A DNA stretch of 64,000 nt, taken from positions 1 to 64,000 of the forward strand of contig NZ_JARZHH010000030.1 of NCBI RefSeq assembly GCF_029946515.1. The letters run 5' to 3'. Shown piece after piece: positions 27,926 through 36,694 of the stretch. Every line of letters starts with the position of its first letter. The first letter of the stretch is position 1. A program made the translations under genes and the position numbers. The notes below the pieces were generated by a model. That model was not told where the DNA came from. It was given only the letters and a program-made list of their open reading frames with translations, and made no database searches. The DNA comes from Polyangium sp. 6x1 (GTDB taxonomy: Bacteria > Myxococcota_A > Polyangia > Polyangiales > Polyangiaceae).

Positions 27926-29009
27926 TCGCAAACAGCGCGTCGTCCTCGCCACGCGCGCGTCGAGCGCGCTCCGCGACCGCGTGAAGACCGCGGCGATCGC
28001 CGTCTTCGCGCTCGCCTGCGTCGCCGGCGGCGCGACCTGGCTCGCCTCCGGATGCACCGGATGGGATCCGCGCTCGCCCTTCGAGCGCAACGCGCCCGCG
28101 GTCGACGAGGCCCTCGCCGATCTCGACGCGGGCCGCTTCGAATCGGCCGAGCAAGCGCTCGAGAGTTACCTCGGCACCGGGCCGTGCACCGACGCGGGCC
28201 TCGGCCTGCCGGACGCGGTTCGCCAGAAGTACAACGGCTCGTTCGATCTCGGCCTCGTGCTGTTCTCGGTCGCGGAGAAGTACGGCCGGCGCTTCGGCGA
28301 AGAGGAGCAGAGCGACGGCGGCCCCGAGGAGGAACAGCTCGCCGCGATGCGCTCGCTCGAGGTCGACTGCGCGCTCATCGTCGTGCGTGCGATCGCCGAG
28401 GATCCGAAGGTCCCGATCGATCTTCGCGCGCGCGCCCATTACCTCGCGGGCAACCTCGAATTCTTGCGGAAGAAGTACGAGGAAGCCGTGCGCCACTACG
28501 ACGACGCGCTCGCGCTGATCCCGGGCCTGCCCGAGGACGCGTCCGCCGACGGGATCGGGCGCGACGCCGCGTGGAACCGCGCGATCGCGCTGCGCCGCAT
28601 CGAGGACCAGAAGGACGCGGGCCAGGACGCCGATCAAGACGCGAACCAGGACGCGGGCCAGGACGGCGGCGACGACGCGAGTGATGGATCCGACGGCGAC
28701 GATGGATCCGATGGCTCGGACGGGTCCGACGGCGGCGAGGACGCGGGCGAGGACGGCGGCGACGACGGCGGGAAAGATGCCGGCGACGACGGCGGAGGCG
28801 ATGGCGGCGACGGGGACGCGGGCCAGGATGCGGGAGGCCAGGACGGCGGACAATCGCCGCCTCCGCCGCCGCAACCTGCGTCGGCAGAGCCCCAGCCGGG
28901 CCAGGAAGATCGCATCCTCGACCGCTTCGAGGAGGCGCCGACCTACCAGGAGCAGGAGGCCAAGATGAAGGCCGGCACGCGGCGCGGGCGCGTGATGGAG
29001 GACAAGTGA
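27912..29009 (+). CDS. batC: BatC-like TPR protein with long acidic Asp/Gly repeat
   Basis: A 365-aa protein from a GTG start, overlapping batB by 14 bp and batD by a GTGA junction. It has a basic N-terminus, one membrane helix (about 27-45) and TPR-type helices (about 62-90 and 173-205, YLAGNLEFLRKKYEEAVRHY). A striking acidic tract runs over 231-314, built almost only from Asp, Gly, Gln, Ala and Ser (DAGQDADQD, DGSDGSDGSDGG). A Pro-rich segment follows, and the C-terminal motif ILDRFEEAPTYQEQEAKMK is typical of BatC ends. TPR motifs are known in BatC; the very long acidic stretch is unusual and could bind calcium or act as a spacer. Confidence 0.82.
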   Translation: MSRPDRKQRVVLATRASSALRDRVKTAAIAVFALACVAGGATWLASGCTGWDPRSPFERNAPAVDEALADLDAGRFESAEQALESYLGTGPCTDAGLGLPDAVRQKYNGSFDLGLVLFSVAEKYGRRFGEEEQSDGGPEEEQLAAMRSLEVDCALIVVRAIAEDPKVPIDLRARAHYLAGNLEFLRKKYEEAVRHYDDALALIPGLPEDASADGIGRDAAWNRAIALRRIEDQKDAGQDADQDANQDAGQDGGDDASDGSDGDDGSDGSDGSDGGEDAGEDGGDDGGKDAGDDGGGDGGDGDAGQDAGGQDGGQSPPPPPQPASAEPQPGQEDRILDRFEEAPTYQEQEAKMKAGTRRGRVMEDK

Positions 29010-30925
29010 GGGCCGGGGCCGTCGCGCGGGCGCTCGCCGCGCAGGCCGCGATCGTTTCAGTAGCAACGATCGCGCACGCCGAGCCGCAGGTCACGACCCG
29101 CGTCAGCGCGCGCAAGGTCGAGGTCGGCGAGCCCTTCTCGGTTCAGCTCTCCGCGCTCGTCGCGCCCGGCGAGCCCATGCCGAGTGATCCGCGCCTCGCC
29201 CCGCCCGCGGGCGCCACGATCCAGGGCGGCCCGGCCGTCGGCACCTCGATGGTCTCCATCAACGGCAACACGCGCCTCGGCATCGACGCGAGCTGGCAGC
29301 TCGTCTCGAACGCGCCCGGCCGCGTAAAGATCCCCGCGCCGAGCGTGCTCTGGTCGGGCAAACGTTTCTCCGGACAAGCCGTCGAGGTCGAGGTCGTCCC
29401 TTCGACGGGCCGCTCGCGCAGGCCGCAGAGCCCGTTCCTCTTGCCGGGCGGGCCCGGGATCTTCGGGCAGTTCGGGTTCGGCGGCGGCTTCGATCCCCTC
29501 GCGGACGACGACGACGACGACGACGAGCCGCAGCCCGCGCTCGACGAGAAGCTCGAGCTCAAGACCGCGCCCGATCCGTACGTGTTTCTTCATGCGCGCG
29601 CCGACAAGAAAGAGGCCGTCGTCGGCGAGCAGGTGACGGTGTCGTTTTACATCTACCAGCGCGTGAACGTGGAGATGGCGCCGGCGCATGACGCGTCGAT
29701 GACCGACTTCATCCGCATGTCGATGATCTCGACGCCGGGCTTCGAGCCGCCGTTCCGCACGCGCGCGGGCGGCAAGACGTACATGGCGCGCCTCATCGAT
29801 CGCGTCGCGCTCTTCCCCGTCCGCACGGGGGATCTGCACGTCGGTCCCATGACCATCAAGTTCTCGGGGCAACGCGTCGGTCGCCTGGTCGATCGGTCGA
29901 GCGAGGACATCGTCGTGCACGTGACCGAGCCGCCGCGCGCGGGTCGCCCGCCGGGCTACGTCCTCGGCGACGTCGGTCGGTTCTCGCTCTCCGCCACCGT
30001 CGAGCCGCGCCGCCTCACGCAGGGCGGATCGATCGCGGTCACCGTGCAGGTGAAGGGCAACGGCAACTTCCCGCAGGCGCTTCCCGTGCCGGCGCGCACG
30101 GGCGTCGAGTGGCTCGATCCCGAGAAGCGTGAGGCGATCGGCCCGCAGGGCGCGATCATCGCGGGGTATCGATCGTTCGGGTACGTCGTGCGCATCCAGG
30201 AGCCGGGCCAGGTCGATCTCGGCAAGATCGATCTGCCGTACTGGGATCCCGCGTCGAAGCGGTACGAGGTCGCGAGCGTCGAGCTCGGTAAAGTCGACGT
30301 CGCGCCCTCCGCCGCGCCCGATCCCGCGGCGTCCGCGAGCGCGTCTCCGAGCGCCGCGAACAGCGCCGATCCCGCGGCGCCGAAAGGCGAGGCCGATCCT
30401 TTCGTGACGCTCCCTGCCCCGCGCGCCGCGCTCGGCGCCTTCGTCGCGCCCTCCGCGCCCCTCTTCGACGGCGCGAGCCTCTACCTCGCGATCGCCGCGC
30501 CGCCGCTCGCGTACGGCATGCTCGCGGCCGCGGCCGCGGGTGGGCGGCGCCTCCGCTCCCGCAGGGCTGCCGGCGCTGCCTCGCCCGAGCGACTCGCGAA
30601 CGTCGCCCTCGACGAGGCCGATCAAGCCCGCGAGCGCGGCGACACGAAGGCCCTCTCGGCGGCCGTCGAGCGCGCGATCCACCACGCCATCAAGGCCGCG
30701 AGCGAGCTCGAGTCGCGCGGCATCCTGCTCGACGATCTCGCGACCGAGCTCGAAGACGCGGGCGTCCCGGAGGACCTCGCGGCGCGCACGCGGAGCTTGC
30801 TCGACGAGGCCTCGGCGCTTCGCTTCGATCCGGGCGCGAGCGCGGCGAGCCTCGAAGAGCTTTCGAAGCGCGGACGCGCTGTCGTGCGAGATCTGCTCGC
30901 CCTCTCGGGGAGGGCGCGGGGATGA
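29006..30925 (+). CDS. batD: BatD protein
   Basis: A 639-aa protein starting in a GTGA overlap with batC. A signal peptide (cleavage near AHA/EP at 26) leads to BatD-type beta-sandwich domains (VSARKVEVGEPFSVQL, LPYWDPASKRYEVASVELG). An oligo-Asp patch (about 163-171) is followed by DEKLELKTAPDPYVFLHA. One membrane helix lies at about 493-510 (LYLAIAAPPLAYGMLAAAAAG), and a helical cytoplasmic tail has the pattern DEADQARERGD and RAIHHAIKAASELESRGI. This is the large periplasmic scaffold of the Bat system. It overlaps batE by an ATGA junction. Confidence 0.88.
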   Translation: MRAGAVARALAAQAAIVSVATIAHAEPQVTTRVSARKVEVGEPFSVQLSALVAPGEPMPSDPRLAPPAGATIQGGPAVGTSMVSINGNTRLGIDASWQLVSNAPGRVKIPAPSVLWSGKRFSGQAVEVEVVPSTGRSRRPQSPFLLPGGPGIFGQFGFGGGFDPLADDDDDDDEPQPALDEKLELKTAPDPYVFLHARADKKEAVVGEQVTVSFYIYQRVNVEMAPAHDASMTDFIRMSMISTPGFEPPFRTRAGGKTYMARLIDRVALFPVRTGDLHVGPMTIKFSGQRVGRLVDRSSEDIVVHVTEPPRAGRPPGYVLGDVGRFSLSATVEPRRLTQGGSIAVTVQVKGNGNFPQALPVPARTGVEWLDPEKREAIGPQGAIIAGYRSFGYVVRIQEPGQVDLGKIDLPYWDPASKRYEVASVELGKVDVAPSAAPDPAASASASPSAANSADPAAPKGEADPFVTLPAPRAALGAFVAPSAPLFDGASLYLAIAAPPLAYGMLAAAAAGGRRLRSRRAAGAASPERLANVALDEADQARERGDTKALSAAVERAIHHAIKAASELESRGILLDDLATELEDAGVPEDLAARTRSLLDEASALRFDPGASAASLEELSKRGRAVVRDLLALSGRARG

Positions 30926-31725
30926 GGCGCGGGCATGCCGTCGCGATCTCGCTCGTGCTCGCGTCCGTGTTCGCGTTCGCGAGCGTCGCGCGCGCGGCGA
31001 CGCCTGAAGAGCTCCATCGTGAAGGCACCGAGGCCCTCACGCGCGGCGCGTACGGCACGGCGATCGAGCGCTTCGAGGCCCTCGCCGACATGGGCTTCGT
31101 GCACCCCGACGCGAGCTTCGGCCGCGGCCTCGCCTATGTCGCGCGCGTGCGCGCCGGCGCGGATCGACCCGGAGATCTCGGTCGCGCCGCGGCGGCCTTC
31201 GAAGAGACGCTTCGCCTTCGTCCTGACGACGTCGAGGCTGATCACGCCCTCGACCTCGTGCGCGCGGAGGTCGTGCGGAGACGCGCGCGGCGCGGCAAGG
31301 ACGCGACGACGGTGCGACCCACGCTCGATCGCGCCGTCATCGGTCTCGCGTCCGAGCGTACCTGGAGCCTGCTCGCGCTCGCGGCCTCGATCCTCCTCTC
31401 GATCGGCCTCTTCCTCCGACGAAGCCGCGCCTCTGCGTTCTCCGTCGCGGGCCGCATCATGGCGCCGACGGCGCTCGTGCTCCTCTTCGTGTTCTTGCCG
31501 CTCACGATCGCCGCGCGAAGGCTTCGGCTCACGACGCGCGCGGGTGTCGTCGTCGTGCCCGAGGTTCACCTCGTCGATGATCACGGCACTGCGCTCGGCG
31601 GTGAGCCGATCCCGGAGGCGCATGCCGTCGAGGTCGGCGAGGCGCGCGGCGGGCTCGTTCACGTGCGATGGGGCGCGACGGAAGGATGGATCCCGAGCGG
31701 CAGCGTCCGCTTGCTTTCGCCGTAA
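30922..31725 (+). CDS. batE: BatE-like TPR/SH3 membrane protein, last gene of Bat operon
   Basis: A 267-aa protein in an ATGA overlap with batD. A signal peptide (cleavage near ARA/AT) is followed by TPR units (about 29-105, ELHREGTEALTRGAYGTAIERFEALADMGF split over two repeats). Two membrane helices follow (about 146-163 and 180-196), then a C-terminal SH3-like domain (GGLVHVRWGATEGWIPSGSVRLL). BatE of other bacteria has this TPR-membrane-SH3 order. It closes the operon; a 65-bp gap separates it from the next gene on the same strand, and no terminator is obvious. Confidence 0.87.
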   Translation: MRRGHAVAISLVLASVFAFASVARAATPEELHREGTEALTRGAYGTAIERFEALADMGFVHPDASFGRGLAYVARVRAGADRPGDLGRAAAAFEETLRLRPDDVEADHALDLVRAEVVRRRARRGKDATTVRPTLDRAVIGLASERTWSLLALAASILLSIGLFLRRSRASAFSVAGRIMAPTALVLLFVFLPLTIAARRLRLTTRAGVVVVPEVHLVDDHGTALGGEPIPEAHAVEVGEARGGLVHVRWGATEGWIPSGSVRLLSP

Positions 31726-31790
31726 CGTCCGCCTGGCGACCGTCGACGATGTCGCGAGTACGCCCCGTCCCCGTGTGCTAGGTTTCCACC

Positions 31791-32375
31791 GTGTGGGTCC
31801 GCCGCGCTGCCATCCGTCCGGTACCGTCCTTCGCGCAGGTCCCTCTGCGGGCCCTCTCGGAGGTCGAGGAGCAGCTCGCGGAGGATGACGAAGAGGCGCG
31901 GCAGAAGCTCGACGAAGCGTTCGCCCGCTTCGAGCAGACCCAGCCCGCGATGGCCGATCGGATCGCGCAGGTCCTCGGCGGACCGCTCGATGAAACCGCG
32001 CTCGCGCTCGGATATTTCCTGACGCTCGCCGTCTGGCTCGCCTTCGACAACGTCTTCGGCGAGGACCTCGCGGAGGTCACGCCACTCGCGCTCGCCGGCG
32101 TCGAGGAGTCGCTCAAGCTGGACGAACAGCTCCGCATGGCCGATCCCGCCGAAGCGGTCGACTCCGACGACGTCATCGCGATGGAGCAGCCCGATGTGCT
32201 CTCGTTCGTCCACGAGCACGTCGACGCGGCGCTCGAGGCGAACGCGAGCGAGGTGGACGTCGACGACGTCCACGAGATTTATCGCATCGTGCTGATCGAG
32301 GTCCTCGCGCTGAGCTACGCGGTCCGTCCCCCGACGAACTGGGGGATCCAGATGACGACCGAGTTCACGGCCTGA
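31791..32375 (+). CDS. Acidic helical protein, unknown function
   Basis: A 194-aa protein from a GTG start with no strong ribosome binding site. It is very acidic and predicted all-helical (LSEVEEQLAEDDEEARQK, FFDNVFGEDLAEVTPLALAG-like pattern, VHEHVDAALEANASEVDVDDV). No signal peptide or membrane helix is confident, although YFLTLAVWLAF is hydrophobic. It may be transcribed with the Bat operon by read-through, 65 bp after batE. No family was recognised. Confidence 0.65.
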   Translation: MWVRRAAIRPVPSFAQVPLRALSEVEEQLAEDDEEARQKLDEAFARFEQTQPAMADRIAQVLGGPLDETALALGYFLTLAVWLAFDNVFGEDLAEVTPLALAGVEESLKLDEQLRMADPAEAVDSDDVIAMEQPDVLSFVHEHVDAALEANASEVDVDDVHEIYRIVLIEVLALSYAVRPPTNWGIQMTTEFTA

Positions 32376-32437
32376 TCGCGGCTGCATCCTCGGGTAACCG
32401 CGTTGACGCTCCGTCGACGTCGGCTTACGCACGTCGC

Positions 32438-33607
32438 ATGCAGAAATTCGGCGTTGTCTTGGGGATTGCAGGCCTCGTCTTCACGTCGGCCTGCACGGGC
32501 GGGGGTGACACCGGTCTCACGGGAGGCGTGATCACCGGGCCGACGGGGAGCGGCTCGGGCGGATCGGGGCACGGCGGCAGCGGCGGCGACGGAGGAGCCG
32601 GCGGCGACGGCGGCGCGGGCCAGGGCGGCATGGGTGGCCAGGGCGGCGCGGGTGGATCGGGGCAAGGCGGCGCGGGCGCGGGCGGCGGCATGCCGATGGA
32701 GGTGTTCGATCCGAACAAGGACGGGCCCTTCACGGTCGCCGAAATGGACGACAACCAGTGGAAGGCGTCGACGGGCGACACGGTGCCCATGCACGCGGCG
32801 TATCCCACGGCAGGACCTTCGGACGGGCCGTATCCCGTCGTCGTCGTGGCGCACGGCTTCCAGATCGCGGCGAGCCAGTACAACGGCTACTTGAAGCGCC
32901 TCGCGAGCTTCGGATACGTCGCGGTCACGCCCGACTATCCGACCTCGTTCGTCGCCGTCGACAACACGAAGTCCACGGAGAACATCCGCAGCGCCCTCGA
33001 CTGGGTCGAAACGAAGCCCGCGCTCGAGGGCGACACGAGCCTCGCGGGCGCCACGGGGCACTCGCTCGGCGGCAAGCTCGCGATCTACGCGGCGAAGCTC
33101 GACGCGCGCTTCAAGGCGACGATCGTCCTCGATCCCGTCGACGGCTCGTCCGGCAACCCGTTCGAACCGAACCCGATGTGCAACGCCCCTGCGTGCATCG
33201 ACGTGAGCGCGGAGCTGCCGATCGACAAACCCACGGGTTTCCTCGGCGAGACGCTCGACAGCATGAGCGGCGGCTTCCAGCCCGCATGCGCGCCCGCGGC
33301 GGAGAACTTCATCACGTTCTACGCGAAGGCCACCGCGCCGAGCCTCGCCGTCACCCTCAACGGCGCCAACCACGTCAGCTTCGTCGACAACACGCTCACG
33401 TGCGGCATCGCCTGCAGCCAGTGCAAGACGCCCACGCTCGACAACGCCACGGTGAACGCGCTCTCCCGCGCCTACGTCACCGCGTTTTACGAGCGCTACC
33501 TGCGCGGCAACATCGCCTACAGCACGTACCTCACCGGCGCCGAGGCCCAGGCCCGCTACGTCGACACCGGCATCGCCACGATCCAGTCGAAGACGTTCGG
33601 GCCCTAG
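32438..33607 (+). CDS. Lipoprotein alpha/beta hydrolase (cutinase/PETase-like fold)
   Basis: A 389-aa protein with a lipoprotein signal (GLVFTSAC, Cys18) and a GGxGG/GGDGG linker of about 60 residues before the enzyme domain. Catalytic features are the nucleophile elbow ATGHSLGGKLA, a following acid candidate in IVLDPVDGSS and the C-terminal His in NGANHVSFVD. The pattern VVVAHGFQIAASQYNGYLKRLASFGYVAVTPDYP (in two parts) is that of dienelactone-hydrolase/PET-hydrolase like esterases. Two Cys pairs near 248-254 and 327-332 suggest disulfides, consistent with export. It probably acts as a surface-attached esterase or lipase. Confidence 0.83.
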   Translation: MQKFGVVLGIAGLVFTSACTGGGDTGLTGGVITGPTGSGSGGSGHGGSGGDGGAGGDGGAGQGGMGGQGGAGGSGQGGAGAGGGMPMEVFDPNKDGPFTVAEMDDNQWKASTGDTVPMHAAYPTAGPSDGPYPVVVVAHGFQIAASQYNGYLKRLASFGYVAVTPDYPTSFVAVDNTKSTENIRSALDWVETKPALEGDTSLAGATGHSLGGKLAIYAAKLDARFKATIVLDPVDGSSGNPFEPNPMCNAPACIDVSAELPIDKPTGFLGETLDSMSGGFQPACAPAAENFITFYAKATAPSLAVTLNGANHVSFVDNTLTCGIACSQCKTPTLDNATVNALSRAYVTAFYERYLRGNIAYSTYLTGAEAQARYVDTGIATIQSKTFGP

Positions 33608-33612
33608 CGCGC

Positions 33613-33649
33613 CGAGCGGCGGGGCGCAGTGCTTGCGCTCCGCCGCTCG
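33613..33649. terminator. Bidirectional hairpin between convergent genes
   Basis: A 16-bp stem (one G-U pair) with a 5-nt loop, built from CGAGCGGCGG...CCGCCGCTCG and an inner GCGCA/TGCGC, lies between the convergent hydrolase and universal stress protein genes. No T-run follows, but length and position fit a shared 3'-end structure. Confidence 0.6.
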
Positions 33650-33656
33650 CCTTGCG

Positions 33657-34097
33657 TCACGACGTGAGCTTCTCGCCGTGCCGGACCACGAGCACCGAAC
33701 GGTCCGCGTGGTTCACGACCTTCGCCGCGGTCGTCCCGATCAGCCGGTCGAGCCCCTGATAGCCGTGCGAGCCGATCACGATGAGGTCCACGTTCTCGTC
33801 CTTGGCGGCCTGGCAGATCGCCTGCCACGGCGTGCCGACGGCCACCTTCACCGGCCCCCGCAGCTCCTCCGGCACGCGCTCGAGCTCCTTCTCGACGTAC
33901 CGCAGCGCCTCCTGTTCGAGCAGCCCCTCGAGCGACGACGGCGGCAACGCGTAGGCCTCCGGCGGGAGCTCGACCGGGATCCCGATCGCCCGCATCAGGA
34001 TGAGCCGGCTGTTCGTCCGCCGCGCGAGGTCGATCGCCGCGTCGAGCACGTCCTTCGCCCGCGGGGAAGCATCGAGGCCAACCAGAATCCGGTGCAT
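33657..34097 (-). CDS. Universal stress protein (UspA family)
   Basis: A 146-aa single-domain Usp. The ATG at 34097 gives the canonical start MHRILVGLDASPRAKDVLDAA; longer frames add 41 residues without family character. The ATP-type motif near the C-terminus reads VIGSHGYQGLDRLIGTT followed by AAKVVNHADRSVLVVRHG. The spacing is G-2x-G-8x-G-T, one residue shorter than the usual G-2x-G-9x-G-(S/T), so nucleotide binding could be altered. It is cytoplasmic and probably a stress-survival factor. It is divergent from the diguanylate cyclase gene (116 bp). Confidence 0.9.
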   Translation of the reverse strand: MHRILVGLDASPRAKDVLDAAIDLARRTNSRLILMRAIGIPVELPPEAYALPPSSLEGLLEQEALRYVEKELERVPEELRGPVKVAVGTPWQAICQAAKDENVDLIVIGSHGYQGLDRLIGTTAAKVVNHADRSVLVVRHGEKLTS

Positions 34098-34213
34098 ATA
34101 TCCGTCGCTCTCCTTCTGCCTGCGCGGCAGGGGCGTAACACGACCCGTGCCATGCGCGAAGCACCCTCGTCGCGCGAGCCCGGCACGGATCTTCCAGGCA
34201 AGCAGGATCCACG

Positions 34214-34993
34214 ATGGCACGGCTGCGCGTCCCCGAAAGCTGGCCCCGCCGGTGGGTCTTCCCCGTCCTCGGCGCCCTCTTCGCGCTCGGCGCGCCCCTC
34301 GGCCTGCTCGTGCTCCGCGCCCTGCTCGCCGGCGAGCCGCCCACGCCTTCCTTGCTCGTCGCCGAGACCGAGGCCGATCCCGTCACCCTCGGCTACCTCG
34401 TGCTCACCTCGCTGCTCGTGTTCGTCCTCCTCGGCCGCGCCCTCGGGGCGCGCGAGGACGCCCTCGCCGCGACCAGCCTGACGGACCCGCTGACCGGCCT
34501 CGCGAATCGCCGCCACCTCGATGCGCGCCTCGCCGAGGAGCTCACGCGCCTCGCGCGGTACGAAGGCTCCGTCGCCGTCCTCCTCGTCGACGTCGACCAC
34601 TTGAAGCAGATCAACGACCGCGGCGGCCACGAGGCCGGCGACGCCGCGCTCCACGCCGTCGCCGCGGCCCTGCGCCGCTCCTGCCGCGCGATCGACCTGC
34701 CTTCGCGGTACGGCGGCGACGAGTTCGTCGTGCTCTTGCCGGAGACCACGGCCGTGCAGGGCGTCGAGCTCGCCGAGCGGATCCACGCCTCTCTCCGCAC
34801 CATGCCCGGCGCGCCGACCGTATCGATCGGCCTCGCCGACCTCGACGCCGCCGCCGCGCCGAGCCCCTCGGCGCTCCTGGAGGCCGCCGACGCGGCCCTG
34901 TATGCGGCCAAGGAGGCGGGACGAGATCGCACGGTCGTCGCCTCCTCCGCGATGCCCCGGACGTCTCCTTTCGGCGAGGGGGCCGCGGGCTGA
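34214..34993 (+). CDS. Membrane-bound diguanylate cyclase
   Basis: A 259-aa protein with two membrane helices (about 15-38 and 58-75, LGYLVLTSLLVFVLLG) and a complete GGDEF domain. The active-site signature GGDEF is intact (167-171), DPLTGLANRR (91-100) marks the domain start, and the metal-binding DVDHLKQIND (126-135) is present. An RxxD inhibitory I-site (RAID, 158-161) lies 5 residues before GGDEF, so feedback inhibition by c-di-GMP is predicted. The short loop between the helices leaves little room for a periplasmic sensor. It makes c-di-GMP, a motility/biofilm signal. Confidence 0.92.
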   Translation: MARLRVPESWPRRWVFPVLGALFALGAPLGLLVLRALLAGEPPTPSLLVAETEADPVTLGYLVLTSLLVFVLLGRALGAREDALAATSLTDPLTGLANRRHLDARLAEELTRLARYEGSVAVLLVDVDHLKQINDRGGHEAGDAALHAVAAALRRSCRAIDLPSRYGGDEFVVLLPETTAVQGVELAERIHASLRTMPGAPTVSIGLADLDAAAAPSPSALLEAADAALYAAKEAGRDRTVVASSAMPRTSPFGEGAAG

Positions 34994-35028
34994 TTCTGCG
35001 CTACCCTGGGGTTCGAAAGGACACGCGT

Positions 35029-36249
35029 TTGAGCCGAGGCGACAGTCTGCCGCTCTCTCCGAGCGTCGACGCCATCCCGTCCGTCGACGCCGTGCCGCCG
35101 CCCACGACGCTCCTTCGCACGCCGGCCTTCTGCGACATGATCGTGGGCTACCACCGGCTGCGCCTCCTCCATGACGGCGCGCAGACCTTCCCTGCGATGC
35201 TCGAAGCCATCGCGCGCGCTCGCTCCACGATCTGCCTCGAGACGTACATCCTGCGTGACGACCACGTCGGCCAGGCCTTCGCTTGCGCCCTCGCGGAGCG
35301 CGCGCGCGCGGGCGTCGAGGTCAATCTGCTCTACGACGCCTGGGGTTCGTCGGTCTCGGGGCAATACGTCGCGGACTTGCAGGACGCGGGCGTGCGCGTC
35401 GTCGAGTTCCGCCCCGTGCTCCCCGCGCTCCAGAATCGGAAGCTCCTCCGCCACGTCGTCCGGAGAAACCACCGCAAATCGCTCATCGTCGACTCGCACA
35501 TCGCGTTCACCGGCGGGATCAACCTCTGCGGCGATTACGCGCCGAAGGACATGGACAGCCCCCCGCCCTGGCGCGACACGCACCTCGAGCTCGACGGCCC
35601 CGCGGCGATCGAGCTCCAATACTTCTTTTTGCGCACGTGGCGGAAAGCGAAGGGCCCGAGGCTCGACGAGCCGCGCTACAGCCACGCCGGCCGGAGGCCC
35701 GATCCGCGGGTCCGCGTGATCACGAGCGACATGCGCCGCGGCCGCGCGGGCATCCGCGACGCCTACCGCGCCGCCATCAAGAACGCCGCGCATCGCATCT
35801 GGATCACGAACGCCTATTTCCTCCCCTCGCTCGGCTTCCTCCACGCGCTCGGCGAGGCGGCCAAGCGCGGCGTCGACGTGCGCATCATGGTCGCCGGCAC
35901 CACGGACGTCCCGGCGGTCCTCCACGCCTCGCGCTCGATTTACGGCCGCCTCCTCGAATCCGGCGCGCGCCTCTACGAATGGCGAGGTCGCGTGCTCCAC
36001 GCGAAAACCGCGGTCATCGACGGGCATTGGTCCACCGTCGGGTCCTCGAACCTCGACATGCAATCGCTGCGGCAGAACCTGGAGGCGAACGCGATCATCG
36101 AGGATCCACGCTTCGCCTCGGCGATGGAGGCCATGTTCCTCGCGGACCTCCCCCATTGCGACGAGGTGACCCGGACGAGCTGGGGAAAACGTCCGCCGTG
36201 GGAGCGGGCGGCCTCCTGGGCTGCTTACCTTTTTCGGGATTGGCTGTAA
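35029..36249 (+). CDS. Phospholipase D / cardiolipin synthase-like enzyme
   Basis: A 406-aa protein. No ATG gives a sensible N-terminus; I chose the TTG at 35029, which has GAAAGGA about 6 nt upstream. It has two HKD motifs: NHRKSLIVD (His148, Lys150, Asp155) followed by FTGGINL, and HAKTAVID (His324, Lys326, Asp331) followed by STVGSSNLD. This is the layout of bacterial cardiolipin synthases, but there are no N-terminal membrane helices, as in ClsB-type enzymes. It probably transfers phosphatidyl groups in the cytoplasmic membrane. It lies 35 bp after the diguanylate cyclase, possibly in the same transcript. Confidence 0.87.
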   Translation: MSRGDSLPLSPSVDAIPSVDAVPPPTTLLRTPAFCDMIVGYHRLRLLHDGAQTFPAMLEAIARARSTICLETYILRDDHVGQAFACALAERARAGVEVNLLYDAWGSSVSGQYVADLQDAGVRVVEFRPVLPALQNRKLLRHVVRRNHRKSLIVDSHIAFTGGINLCGDYAPKDMDSPPPWRDTHLELDGPAAIELQYFFLRTWRKAKGPRLDEPRYSHAGRRPDPRVRVITSDMRRGRAGIRDAYRAAIKNAAHRIWITNAYFLPSLGFLHALGEAAKRGVDVRIMVAGTTDVPAVLHASRSIYGRLLESGARLYEWRGRVLHAKTAVIDGHWSTVGSSNLDMQSLRQNLEANAIIEDPRFASAMEAMFLADLPHCDEVTRTSWGKRPPWERAASWAAYLFRDWL

Positions 36250-36308
36250 CGCCGAAACGGACCACGCGGCGTACGACGGCCCGCCCGTTGCATGACGGAC
36301 GCGTCATC

Positions 36309-36692
36309 ATGTCGAGCCGCACACCCCCGCCTCGCAGCACGCCGCCCGAGGTGCATCGCCTCCCGATTCGTGTCCTCGGCCCCGGCGGCAAAGGATTGCT
36401 CGTCGATTGCCCGCGCCGCGGCAGCGCGGTCCACGTCGATCGATGCGCCCTCTGCCCGGCGTGCACCGGCCTCTCGCTGCGCCATCGCTACCTCGTCTGC
36501 ACCGAGGAACCGGCCGCGCAAGAGACCCAGGGGAACGAGCCTCCACGGGACGACGACGCACGCCTTGCATCCGACGCGCAAGCCTTGCGCCGCCCGGGCT
36601 GCCGGGTCGGCTGGTTCGGCGCGGACCTCCCCTTGCTCGAAGGCTTCATCGAGGGCAACGTGGACGACGGTTCGGCGCCCGAACCCTCGTGA
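36309..36692 (+). CDS. Small Cys-motif protein upstream of globin-sensor kinase
   Basis: A 127-aa protein. The first half carries a closely spaced Cys cluster, VDCPRRGSAVHVDRCALCP then ACTGL, with Cys at about 36, 50, 53 and 56. This is a C-x13-C-x2-C-x2-C pattern that could bind zinc, an iron-sulfur cluster or act as a redox switch. The second half is charged and unstructured, ending in FIEGNVDDGSAPEPS. Its stop is 2 nt before the chosen start of the kinase gene, so the two are probably translationally coupled. No family was recognised; a redox or metal-related role beside the heme sensor is inference. Confidence 0.65.
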   Translation: MSSRTPPPRSTPPEVHRLPIRVLGPGGKGLLVDCPRRGSAVHVDRCALCPACTGLSLRHRYLVCTEEPAAQETQGNEPPRDDDARLASDAQALRRPGCRVGWFGADLPLLEGFIEGNVDDGSAPEPS

Positions 36693-36694
36693 AG

